Assembly: GCA_029931535.1 (NCBI GenBank)
Contig: JAQPZY010001405.1
Coordinates: forward strand, 2,379,001-2,443,000
DNA: 64,000 bases
Direction: 5' to 3'
From: Margaritifera margaritifera
Lineage: Eukaryota; Mollusca; Bivalvia; Unionida; Margaritiferidae
Each line of letters begins with the position of its first letter. The stretch's first letter is position 1. The notes beneath the pieces were generated by a model that worked only from the letters and a program-made list of their open reading frames with translations, had not been told where the DNA came from and did no database searches. The position numbers were made by a program, and so were the translations under genes. Positions 34,205-45,463 of this stretch are shown here, one piece after another.

Positions 34205-34520
34205 TTCACCCACCCCCACCCCTGCGGACTCGGGGATATAGAACAGTCTCGATGCGCCCTCCTGCATGTCGTAAAAGGCGACAAATGGAGGCAACCTTTT
34301 TGTTCTGGGAATGCATCATGCGATGATCTTCCAGCTGAGAAGATATTGGACTTTTTAAAAGAATATGGTTGATATAAAAAATATGATTTTGTATTTTAAG
34401 GATTTTACCCTTTTTTGCCTTTATCTTTGTTTTGAATGTATTTTTTGCGATACATAAAATTACCCGGCACAATATAGCCAGGAATGTGCTGATGTGCCAT
34501 TAAACATACATACATGAAAC
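34205..34520 (+). mobile_element. SINE-like copy, nearly complete
   Basis: The head CCTGCATGTCGTAAAAGGCG at about 34262, body AAAAGAATATGGTTGATATA, and tail GCTGATGTGCCATTAAAC with CATACATA. This is the best single copy for defining the family. Confidence 0.7.
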
Positions 34521-34740
34521 TATGAACCACAATTCAGCTTTCCAGTGAAATGAACTGATACATGTACACATGCGGCGAACTATGATGAATCATCCAATAT
34601 TTCTTTTAGTTACCGCTTTAAACATTTGTTTACTATGACTGATACTAAACTAGTCAAATGTATAACTGAGTTATTTAATCAAGATATGAATATTGCATGA
34701 ACTTAACTCTAGCAGAATCGTAAATATTATTGCTTTACAG

Positions 34741-34895
34741 AGAATTACATAGCAGTGGATGATGATTTGACGGCCACTCAAATGCACTTTGGCGACGGTG
34801 ACGTCATAAAAGGAACCCCTAAAACCGTATCTATAAATAGGCCTAATTATGATATTTCCAATAGCCTTAAAATAACATTTTCAGAAAGAGACCAA
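34741..34895 (+). CDS. Exon-like segment, unknown protein (right duplicate copy)
   Basis: Follows an acceptor, TATTGCTTTACAG, and stays open for 51 codons to a weak donor-like CCAA/GTCATG, or on to a stop at 34944. The frame includes MHFGDGDVIKGTPKTVSINR and then SLKITFSERDQ. The same frame is kept in the left duplicate copy (19-93) and, broken, at 17480-17552, with both silent and replacement changes. That suggests a once-coding exon of a duplicated gene. No domain recognised. Confidence 0.35.
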
Positions 34896-36635
34896 GTCAT
34901 GTTCTGTTCCATTCTGTTTTGCAAATTAACAGTCAATCTGATATAGATCAAAATCTACTTACATGTCTACATAATCATGTCAACAAACTGCAATCAGTAA
35001 CTCGTTTTGTTGACGTAAAAGACGTCACCCTGATCACATATGCAATAGAAATAACTCGTCTTGTCGATGGCAGCTTAACGACTCCATAAGGGAGAGTTAT
35101 CGTTAGAAAGGATATGTTCCTATATGTCAGAGATCTCGATTTTAATCCGACTTCAATAAGATTAAATACTGAGCTGATGCTATCAAGTGTTTCTAAAAAC
35201 AAAACAAAACAACAAAAAACAAAAACTAAAAAAGACAAAACAAACCAAGTGGGAGAGCAAATCAGAACTGGGAATGGGAGGGGTTGGTGTATGGAGAATG
35301 AAGAAAACTATACTAGATGACATTTTGTATCCTCGAGGAAACTTATAAAAGTGAGGACCTGCCTATGCAGTACTTAAATAAAAGAAGGAGATCCGTGCAC
35401 ACATTCAGTATCTGTATCTCAAGCTCGTTAAAACAAGTGCATTCATTTATCTAATACAACAATAACTCAACAAAAATTGCCATTAAAAAAGCTTACCCTA
35501 TAAAGTCTACCTCGAACAGAGCTCTACTGAGTCATAAACAAATATATACTTATATCTACTTAATTCGTACCCGGATATGCGTACATAGTGTCAAGAATAA
35601 CAAAAATAATAGGGTAATACAAATGAGTAGCTGTGCGGTATGTTGATTAAACGAATAGGTCAGGTTAGGAATTAGGCGGATGTGACGCAACGAGTAATGA
35701 CCTCACGCCTAAAAATAGCCCGCGTGGTCATTGTCTTAAACCGTACGGACAAACTTTGTAACATGGCAGCTAAGTTTCAATATGTAGAGTTAACTGAAAG
35801 ACGATGTACCCGGTGCAAAATTACGTCACAGCCTAATGGAAAGTCACCCTGTTATACAACTGAAAGGGTGGTTACAATTTCATTTCCCTACAAGTGGAAA
35901 TCGAATTAAATTTATATTCTTTATTTCAGTAATTTAGTGTACTGCTTTATAATACATACAAAAAGACCACTATATTGGAGTACATGCACTTATTATAGTA
36001 TAACTGTCAGACATTAAGTATAGGTTTTTGCCTAGGTAATAAATGTGGACTTTGAGATGAAATCTATCTACAGAATTTTTCTAAAGATGGGTGGGCACAC
36101 CAACGTTTATCTTAATTTTTTTTTTCTCTAATATCTTGGCAAATTTTTAAAAATGCAAATTGTTCGTCACGAATTAATAGTAGATTATTTCTGGACCAGA
36201 AGTTTTTAAAAAAAAATAAAATCTCTCAAGCAATGTCACCTTCATATCAACAGAGGTAGGTGCATATAAGTTGGTAAGTAAAATAATAGACGTAAGAATA
36301 AAATGAACGAAAGAATGAACAAACGAACGAACGAACAATAAATGAATTTAAAAAATATATGAATTTATACACGAATGAGAATAAACAAGATGATACTACA
36401 GGACCATAACATTTCGCAAAACGGACAATATAATGTTACTGAAACCAGGAATTACTACAATGAACGGAGGTTGCTATTGAATGGGGTTTTTATTTACTGT
36501 TTTTATTAGACCGAACAATAAAACAACTATCTTCTTAGCCTATAAATCACTAAAATCTCTCCAAATATACTTTTATTTGTTTTATCAACTAAATCTCTGA
36601 GTGTTGTTTTGTAACTATTGATATGAGCAGAGCAA

Positions 36636-36730
36636 CATAGTTCACAGAGTATAAGACATAGTTCACAGAGTATAAGACATAGTTCACAGAGTATAAAACA
36701 TAGTTCACAGAGTATAAGACATAGTTCAGA
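36636..36730. repeat. 21 bp tandem repeat, about 4.5 units
   Basis: ACATAGTTCACAGAGTATAAG repeated; a 7-codon period yields repetitive minus-strand frames with no protein meaning. Confidence 0.9.
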
Positions 36731-37010
36731 GTAAGCATCACATTGTGTACACTCCAATTTTGTTCTGTTTGTCCGAAAGCAATATGGCGGTGCCCGCCAG
36801 ATCTTGTGGGCAAATGACATCAAATTCTATTTATAGCAACAAGGTGGATTTTCTACATAAACGAAATCAAGCAAACTCTCGATACCGTGTAAAAATAAAC
36901 GTCCACCTCTCATTCTCTTTAGGTTGGATCTTATTTTAGAAGGTAGCTGTGCAAGATGAACAATGCATACGGCTAAGACAACCATTATGACAAATCGAAA
37001 TTTTTAATAC

Positions 37011-37044
<34 letters not shown>

Positions 37045-37593
37045 GGGCAGCTATGTTTTAGCTCTTACCGCCATATTACACTTTCTCTAGAATGCTTGAA
37101 CTATCTAAGCTTTTAGGACTTTTGAAAGACTTTAAACCGTAGCAGATGCAGGTCGACTGTGAAATCAAGTTATGCGGGCCGTTTTATAGTTTCGTTGTAT
37201 TACAATCGTTTTGTCAGAAAGATGCAAGCCAAGAATGGGCTAGATAAGTTGCATGTAGTACCATGGGGTTAATAAGAAATTAGCGATGTTTGCCTTCAAC
37301 GGAGACTGTTTAAACAAGAAAATTACATACGACCGATGCGCGATGTACTTGCATTCTACCGGTGTCAGAGTAGTACGCGCAGTGCTACATTCGACCAAGC
37401 CGTGGTACAGACTCGGTCGAATATGTGCCATTGCTAGTCAGGCTTCTGTCGAATTAGATTTTTTCTGTTACCGTCTCGGTCAAACGAGAAAATGGCTGAT
37501 TGGGTCGAATTGTACATCTTCGAGCAGCCATCCTAACCAGCTAAGTGAAGTTGCACAGGGAACTGCACTTATAGAGGATCATCGCACTATTTA

Positions 37594-37594
37594 G

Positions 37595-37632
<38 letters not shown>
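37594..37632. repeat. Poly(A) tract
   Basis: A pure run of about 38 A followed by CAAACCAAACAAAC. It ends a block (about 37332-37680) absent from the left duplicate copy, so it may be the tail of a retroposed insert. Confidence 0.7.
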
Positions 37633-37633
<1 letters not shown>

Positions 37634-37834
37634 AAACCAAACAAACAACAACAACAAACAAACAAGATAAACAAAGAAAAATGCAAATTTCAGATTATAG
37701 GGGCCACCAATTTTCTATTGAGAGCCTATACAACTTTTTCGCATTTGTACAGTTCAACAATGGTCGAAGCAAAAGTTTATAGTATCTATTGTGTCCAATA
37801 CACAGAACTACGTGTATAGTGATGAACAAGGGTG

Positions 37835-38057
37835 TCCGAACCATGACGGTTGGTTGGTTGTTATCTGGTGGAGGAAGAACCCGAGAAAACCCCGGAAGAA
37901 CCACCAACCCACGGGATGCTACTGGCAAGCTTTCTCACATACCCACGTTGGCCGAGCCCGAGACTCGAACACACGCAGACAGAGCTGAGATGTCAGTGAT
38001 CTGTAAAGGCGAGCGCCTTAGACCGCTCGGCCATCCGGGGCCTCCGAACCATGACGG
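37835..38057 (-). mobile_element. tRNA-Leu-like SINE with 15 bp target-site duplication
   Basis: TCCGAACCATGACGG stands at 37835-37849 and 38043-38057. Between them, on the minus strand, the head GGATGGCCGAGCGGTCTAAG is a tRNA-Leu/Ser type A box, and GTGTTCGAGTCTC is the B box; the tail is AACAACCAACCAA. The insertion split a 69 bp unit of the duplicated block. It has no coding capacity. Confidence 0.9.
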
Positions 38058-38514
38058 AATCATTATTGTGTCCAATACGCAGAACTGCTCAAGAGTGTCC
38101 GAAAGAGGACAAAATCAACAACCATATAAAGTACATTCATTGTGTACATCCGAAAGCAGCAACGTATGATCAATGTTTACTGAGAATATGCAATATAAAT
38201 CTCGCGCACGTTTCCCATGACTGAAATCCTTAATTTGCAGTAAATTTAAAACTCTCATTCAATCTTTTTCTCTAAGTCCTTCTTTTTAAAATTTTTTATT
38301 TAAAATTTTATTATTTATTTATTTATTTACTTTTGCTTTATTTTTTTTTCCCCTGTAATTTCTCGCACTACTCTGTGAAATTTTGGTTTCCCCTGCAAAC
38401 AGGCGATATAATCTTCTTTTAATTTCTAAACCAATATCATGGAAATCTTATTAGTATGGTATATAGCGTACATATCTGTAAACAATAATATTACTTGCAT
38501 AGTATGCATGTATA

Positions 38515-38770
38515 GGGTTTAACGGCACATTAGCACAAGCCTGACAATACAGTGCCGAGTAAGTTTAGGTATCCCCAAAAAGACACAAACAAAGGAAAAA
38601 GCCCAAAATGGCACAAGCCTTAAGATGCAAAATCCAGATTTATATAAACCGAACGCTTTTAAAAAGTCCAAGACCTTCTCTGTTGGAGTATCGTCACGGG
38701 ACACGTCCCATGGCAAAAAGGTTGCCTCCATTCATCACCTCTTATGACATGCGGAAGGGCGAAGTCAACC
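38515..38770 (-). mobile_element. SINE-like copy, reverse
   Basis: GGTTTAACGGCACATTAGCA (tail) to TTATGACATGCGGAAGGGCG (head) is the inverse of the copy at 34205-34520. Confidence 0.65.
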
Positions 38771-38934
38771 TATTCTACATCTCTGAACCGGCACAAAGTA
38801 TTTTCATAAAAATTATTCCTAATTCTGGTTGGCTGAACAGGTTACACGTACTCAACAGAAATACAACGGCTTTCTAATAGGATTCACTTCAACGTATTTT
38901 ATGTAACGTTTTGGAACATATAGTTGCATTTAAC

Positions 38935-39306
38935 TTAATGAAGCACTCTAGCAATCATTGTATACTGTATGACGTTCATCATGCATTTCGTGAGAAAAGA
39001 TCACGTGAAACTCAAATAATACAACTAGTTGAAGAATTATCGAAAAACTTCTCACTTGGACTGATATCATATTGCTAAATTTAAGCTAAGCTTTTGACAA
39101 AGTAAGTAAACCTGCTTAATAATTTACACCAACATGGTATCAGGTAATAAAATACTAAACTGGATTAAAGCTATCACGATAGGATGCATAGTGAGTCAGT
39201 AATACTTAAAGGTGAATCCTCTTTCGAAAAAACAGTCACATCAGGAGTACCGCAAAGTTCTGTTCTTCGTCTCAGGTTTCTTCTACTAAACATCAATGAC
39301 CTACAT
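38935..39306 (+). pseudogene. CR1-like reverse transcriptase fragment, broken
   Basis: Pieces HHAFREKRSRETQIIQLVEE, LLNNLHQHGI, VTSGVPQSSVL and LLNINDL are RT motifs of CR1/L2-like LINEs, interrupted by several stops. The RT is cut at INDL by the hAT element that starts at 39307. Confidence 0.7.
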
Positions 39307-41189
39307 CAGTGGTTCCCAACTTTTTTGAGTATGAGGAACCCTTTTTAACCTAAAAAATTGCACGGACCCCACATGCTAATCGTTGTACTTTTAGGCAATA
39401 GAGAAAATATATAATGACCAAAAATATTATAAACTCGGTAACGCTTGTAAATTAATTCAATTATTATTCATCACAACAACAAGTACATACATTTGAAAAT
39501 AGTATATTATTTAGTCAGTCTACAGAAGGTGTATTTGCATATTTATACCGAGACACTTAATGAGATGGCTGGTGCTGTTTTGCAGCTTTCAGAGATGTCT
39601 GGTTAAAGCGATGAAAGTTTCAACCTTAAATCTGGTTCCACATCCAGCTTGTTTCGGTACTTCGATTTCAATGCAACAAGTGCAGAAAATCCACTTTCAC
39701 AAACATATGTTGTGGGAAAAGGCATCAGGTACTTCACAGCCTTAACAGACAGTTCTGGGTACTCAAAACGAACATGTAGCCAGAAGTCAACCAGGTGCTT
39801 TTGTGTGAAGACTAGATTTAAAGAGTTGTCACATGAAAGTTCTTTTAAGCTGTCTTGTTCTTTTGATGTCAGATCTGAGAGTACGGCATTGTCAATACTC
39901 ACAAAGGGGTTTCTAATCTAGTCGTATCTTGATTCAGGAACTGTAAAGTACTCATGCAGCTGTACTTGGAGGCTTTCTAGGTCTTCACTGATGTCATATT
40001 TTACTTTGTCCGACAGCATTTCTGATGTGATTAAAAAGTCTGAAAGATATGAAAATGATTCTTAGTTGGATTAGTTCAATCGCCAAGACCAGACATAATT
40101 TCTTAATCATAGCTTCTATTTTATCCTGAACTTTGAAAAACAGGTAATATTGCTCTCCTTTATGAAGTCATCCAAAATTAAAACAAATGGCGTCTGAAGT
40201 TGCCCGTGTATGCAATGATTTGCAAAAGAGGAGGTCCTCATTCATATGTCCAATGCATTCATATCTAACGAATGCCAGAATATTGGATAGGTTTGTAATG
40301 TCCGTGGATTCGTCAAGTTGAAGAGCATAGTAGTGACTATTGCGCATTCTTGTTATCAACTGTTCCTTAACGTTTTCGGCCATTTCTCCAATTCTGCGTT
40401 GAACTATATTATTTGACAGCGAGATAGCATTCAGTTCCTTGGAAGCCTTCTCTCCCAGCATTGTACTCACCATTTCCTTCGCTGCTGGCAATATGAACTC
40501 TTCTCCGATCGTGTGCGGCTTTCCTGCCATTGCTATCAGAAAAACTACTCGATAAGAAGCTTCCACTGCCTTTGAATTATCACTACATCTAGCTGTACGG
40601 TGCAGCACTTTGCTACTTTCCTTTAATTCTTTGAGTTTCCTTTGAACAAACTTCACTGGCTTATACGCACAGTCACTGTGTTTGGTTTCAAAATGTCGAC
40701 GAAGTTTGGTGTGTTTTAAGCCTCCGTTTGAGAGCACCTCATAACAAATCACTCACAATGGTCTTTGGTAATTTTCAGAACCAGTCCACGTAAAACCCAT
40801 CTTTAGATAGCTGTCACTGTATTTTCGCACTTTGTATTTATTTTGTTTGTGCTGCAAAGTTTCACTAGCACTAGACGTACCACTTTCACTTTGTTCATTT
40901 TGTGCTTTCCTTTTCAATGCACCTGTTTTCAACCACTGATCCATCAGAACACTAGCAAGTTGACAGTTGACTCGCGCAGCTCTGTAGCAAGGCTGTGGCG
41001 GGGATAAACATTTAGCGCGCCAAGCAGCTAAATTCGACCATGCATTGCTCGCAGCGGCGGGGATAACAGAGGAAAGCAAGAGCTGGCTGGAGGAGCAATA
41101 CTTGCTGCAAAACTATGTGAATTCGCAGACCCATTGGAATAATCCCGCCACCCCACAGGGGTCCGCGGCCCTCAGGTTGGGAATCACTG
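39307..41189 (-). mobile_element. hAT transposon, internally deleted, with TIRs and 8 bp TSD
   Basis: The left end CAGTGGTTCCCAAC and right end GTTGGGAATCACTG are inverted repeats (one mismatch in 14). ACCTACAT flanks both sides (39299-39306, 41190-41197), the 8 bp target duplication of hAT elements. Minus-strand coding parts: N-terminus with a BED-type finger (41079-40720), catalytic N-part with LDESTDITN (40720-40168), and the hATC dimerisation region with FPTTYVCESGFS (39902-39603). The middle of the transposase is deleted. A TGA at 40750-40752 replaces the first zinc-binding Cys of the BED finger. Confidence 0.92.
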
Positions 41190-41197
41190 ACCTACAT

Positions 41198-41725
41198 GAA
41201 AGGATTATCCCTCTGCGGGCTTGGGGTTGTAGAACAGGCCTCATGAGTCCTCATGCATGTCGTAAGACGCGACTGAGTGGGGGCAACCCGAAAAAACAGT
41301 CACACCAGGAGTACCGCAAAGTTCTGTTCTTCGGGGTTGTAGAGTTGTAGAACAGATCCGATGAGTCCTCATATATGTCGTAAGATGCGACTGAGCGGAG
41401 GCAATCCGTTTGCCGTAGGTTGCGCCCCGTGTCGTTGGAGGAGAGGATCCTGGTAGTTGAGTAGAGGTGAGGCCAGTGATTACCACTCCGATGCAACACA
41501 CTACTTTTGCTTCAACTTCAGCTAGACGGGTTGTCAGAAGGGCCCGCTCTGATCAATAGGCTAGTCACGCCAAACTTCAGGATCTATGTTAAAGATATAT
41601 TCAGTTTCACTTGTCTTCATACATTTAAAGGTCAACATTGTGATGAACAAAATGTGTTGTGCTTAAACCTTAGCAAGGACATGACCTCTGAGGGCAGTGG
41701 CAAGGGTCAATCGAGTACGATTTTT
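41198..41725 (+). mobile_element. SINE-like head and body
   Basis: 41220-41290 and 41335-41420 are two versions of the head (CATGTCGTAAGACGCGACTG and CATATGTCGTAAGATGCGACTG in part). Between them lies a 45 bp copy of the RT fragment (41289-41333 equals 39225-39269). 41420-41700 matches 2460-2740. Confidence 0.65.
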
Positions 41726-41944
41726 TCTTTGCTCTAGTATATCATTCTATGTAGCCTGGCACGAGAAACGCATGAAATTAGTGTAAATCTCTGTCCTCTT
41801 GTTGAGTTCCAAGGAGGATGAGGAGACTGGGTGACAAAACAAAAGTATTTACTTATTGTACAACCAACAAAACCAACCATTATAAATAGTATGAGACATG
41901 GTCTCAAAAAGACCAAGAATACTTCAAGCATTGACTCAATAAAT

Positions 41945-44900
41945 TTTTAGGTTTGGAGAGTATTTACACTGGAGATACCAGTGATACAGAGCCAGTGAAG
42001 ATCCATCACAGAATCCAATAATGAAAATCAAAAGCTAGTCAAGCAATCACCTTTAGTGATAGTTAAAGCACTTCAGGGCTTGGCTGGAGAGCCAAAAGTG
42101 TGAAAAACTTAGCTCAGGTCAATTGCTTGTAGAGTGTAGCTGCAAATCTCACTTTAATAACCTGCTTCACTCTAAGCGAGTTATGGAGATACCCATTAAG
42201 GTGTTTCCACATAAATCTCTTCAGCTCCTCTAGAAGAATCGTGCGATCTAGAGATTTGAATAGTTGCAGTGAGACTGAGATGCTTGAAAATATAAGATCT
42301 CAGAACGTCTCCCAAGTGAAACGAATAAGAACATTCGCCGTAACGGCAAGTTGATTCCCACAAAAATGTACATTCTGACGTTCAACCGCTTTATTTTGAA
42401 TATCCCAGTTGACTCTTTCATCCCTAATCCTTTGCGGTTCTGTAACTGCCAAAAAATGGCCATTACAAGAGGAAATAAGTCTGCCCAGATGTCGACAGGA
42501 GGGTCACGATGCCTCGTCCTGCACGGAGAAATCTTTTGTGCGCATTGCCATGGCGACCACTTCTCTTACTCTAGAGATTGTCCTAAGTGGTAGCAAGAGA
42601 AGGAAATACAACGGGCGAAGCATGAGAAAAACTTAAGCTTCCCTTAGGCCAGAACACTTGTGCAATCCACAACTCCACAAAACACTGCCGGCAAATCCTA
42701 TGCCACATTGCCAGGCCAAATTGACAGTCTTGACACCTCCAATATATGTTGAAGCAACAACCCAAACCAAGAGTGAAGCAGAAAAGGCAAGTGGCCCATC
42801 TAACAGTATGACCAATAAGACACCCAACACAACTAGTGAACACCGATACAAGCCAGTCTACGAAAAGAGCAGCAAACTAGTGGTTCCAGTGCTCACATGG
42901 TCAGTGACACATAAGAAACCAACTCTACGAGCGAGAAACCGGTTATATCATGTTCACCAGTAAAGCAGCAGACCGCTGGCAGCAGTGGAGATGCAAGCTT
43001 GAAACCGAATATAGAGAGAATGAACGAATCTACTAGACTTCTGACACGACATGACGATCCGATCAAGCTCTTTAATAAGTTTGGAAGTCTAGAGAGTACT
43101 TACCCTGTAAATACCAGTGATACCGCCAGGAAAAAAATACAGAAGTTCCGTCATTCCCCCACTTCCATAAATATGTCTGACATCATAATACAATGAAATT
43201 GCCGAGGTTGAAAAGCAAATATTCATAAAATTAGTCTTCCACTTAAAGAACATGAACCAATAGCTGTATGCCTTCATGAGACTTGTATAAAAGAAAACGA
43301 CTGAGTCAATCTTAAAACTACATAACTTACAACAACATTTCAAACAATACTGAAAACGACTGAGTCAATCTTAAAACTACATAACTTACAACAACATTTC
43401 AAACAATACTGAAAACGATTGAGTCAATCTTAAAACTACATAACCTACAACAACATTTCAAACAATACTGAAAACGATTGAGTCAATCCTAAAACTACAT
43501 AACCTACAACAACATTTCAAACAATACTGAAAACGACTGAGTCAATCTTAAAACTACATAACCTACAACAACATTTCAAACAATACTGATAAAGCCGCTG
43601 GAGGAGTGCCCGTCATCATCAATAAAAAAACTCATCTCAACCAAATTAATCTCAATACTGTTTTACAGACTATAGCCATTCGTGTGTCCCATACACAAGA
43701 CTCCTACACTTCGCTAAATACATCTCTCTCCAAGCACTCCAATCAATCAATCTGATCTTGATCATCTTATTCAACAGTTACCAGCATGTTTTACTTGGCG
43801 ACTTTAATGGCCAACATACACTTTGAAGCTGTAAAGATATCAAAGAAAGATGGAAGAAATTATAAGACTTTGTTTTCAAAACACAATCTTTGCCTTTTTA
43901 ATAGTAAGTCGTATATCTGCCTGCATCCTGCCACAGGATATTGCTCGTCCTTAGATCTTACCGGCTGCAATAAATCTCTTTACTTGACGTATCTTGGGAA
44001 GTTGTTGACGACCTCTGTGGTAGTGACCACTTTCCAATATACTTAAGGAGCAATATTCCTAAACCTCATGTGCTAGGGAAGAGGTGGAAATTGAACAAGG
44101 CAGATTGAGAAAGGTTTCAATTCCTCTGCAAGTAAAATTTAACAGTTGATCGTTTTAACACTGTAGTGGATCCAAGACCTCTGTTTGCAAAGATAATCCA
44201 GGATGTTGATGGGGATACAATACCAAACACTTGAGCAATTCCTAAATATGTCAACAAACCATAGTTTTGTGATGCATGCAAAGACGCCATCGGGGAACGG
44301 AAAAGGTTCTTAAGCATTTCAATGCCAGCCCAACAACTGAAATCTGAATAAATACCGTATATACCGAGCTAAAGCTGGTCGTAGAGAGAGCAAACGGAAA
44401 ACATGGAGATCCTATGTCTCTAGATTAAACTCTCTCTCCTCTATTAAATCAGTACGGCATATGGTACAAAAAGTAATTGGCAAAAAATAAAGCAGCCGTA
44501 TAAAACACTTAAAGAAAGCTGATGATATGGTCAGGACCGTGCCAAAAATCTCAAATACGTGTACATTGGCAGACACATTCTCAAAACAATCTTCACAAGA
44601 AAATAATTCCGAAAACTTCCGACGTGTCAAAAACCTGAAGGCAAAGGTTCTTCTAAATTTCAAATCTGCTAATCGTGAAGATTACACTCTCAGAGAACTA
44701 CAAGACTCTCTTGACCGAGTCCAAGACACTCCAGCAGGACCAGATGCTATCCACTATCAATTTTTGAAAAACATACTTGTTACAGCTCTCAATACATTCT
44801 AAACATTATCAACACAATTTGGAAAACTGGCGACTTCCCGCAATCATAACGAGAAGAAACAGTCATGTCAGTACCTAAATCTGGAAAGGACCATTTCGAT

Positions 44901-45281
44901 CCTTCCAACTATCGTCCCATATCACTAACAAGCTGTATTTGGAAAACCATGCAAAGGATGATAAATGATAGACTCCTCTGGTATCTTGAGTCCAACAAAC
45001 TACTACCAGACGTTCCATGTGGATTCAGACACCAGCGATGCACAATAGACTATCTTGTCAGTCTGTAATCATTTATTAGAGAAGCTTTCATAAAGAAAGA
45101 ACATAGAGTTGCCGTCTTTTTTCGACACAGAGAAAGCATACGATACCACATGGAAGCACGGAACAATGAATGACCTTTTCAACCTAGGTCCAAGGAGCAG
45201 CCTACCTAACTTTATCTCCAGTTTTTTTGACAAATACAAACTTCAGAGGTAAGGTAGCCTCCACCCTATCTGAAAGCTATG

Positions 45282-45284
<3 letters not shown>
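41945..45284 (+). mobile_element. Jockey-like non-LTR element, nearly complete but decayed
   Basis: ORF1 remnant 42045-42700: ALQGLAGEPKSV, RSRDLNSCSE, PTKMYILTFNR, then zinc knuckles CRQEGHDASSC and CAHCHGDHFSYSRDCPKW in different frames. ORF2 remnant: endonuclease from about 43185 (NCRG, VCLHETCIKE, GGVPVIINKK; LHPATGYCSSLDL near 43930), then RT start at 44680-45065 (TLRELQDSLDR, AGPDAIHYQFLK, NYRPISLTSC, GFRHQRCTIDYL). Many frameshifts and stops, and a 59 bp tandem expansion inside the endonuclease. The RT is cut off by a TA tract. Single frames in this region are fragments, not genes. Confidence 0.85.
43293..43588. repeat. 59 bp tandem repeat, 5 units, inside the jockey-like element
   Basis: GAAAACGACTGAGTCAATCT starts at 43293, 43352, 43411, 43470 and 43529. 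The unit is the element's own endonuclease sequence, so the expansion came after insertion or in a progenitor. Confidence 0.92.
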
Positions 45285-45377
<93 letters not shown>

Positions 45378-45400
45378 GTATATATATATATGTATGTATG

Positions 45401-45462
<62 letters not shown>
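45284..45462. repeat. TA microsatellite with TATG interruptions
   Basis: Two long TA blocks separated by TGTATGTATG-type variants at 45367-45410. Frames through it are poly-Tyr/Ile noise. Confidence 0.95.

Positions 45463-45463
<1 letters not shown>

Larger units (their letters stand above)
34815..38165 (+). repeat. Right copy of the long direct duplication
   Basis: Partner of 1-2340, about 34.8 kb away in the same orientation. Sequence identity is high but with many indels, so the duplication is not recent. Small open frames inside it (35114-35320, 35682-35909, 36745-36939, 37286-37594) show no domain and are not called as genes. Confidence 0.75.

Noticed and set aside
37286..37594. 102 aa plus-strand frame before a poly(A) run, as a processed gene copy
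   Set aside because: No domain or homologous frame in the left duplicate copy; the poly(A) run alone suggests only a retroposed non-coding piece.
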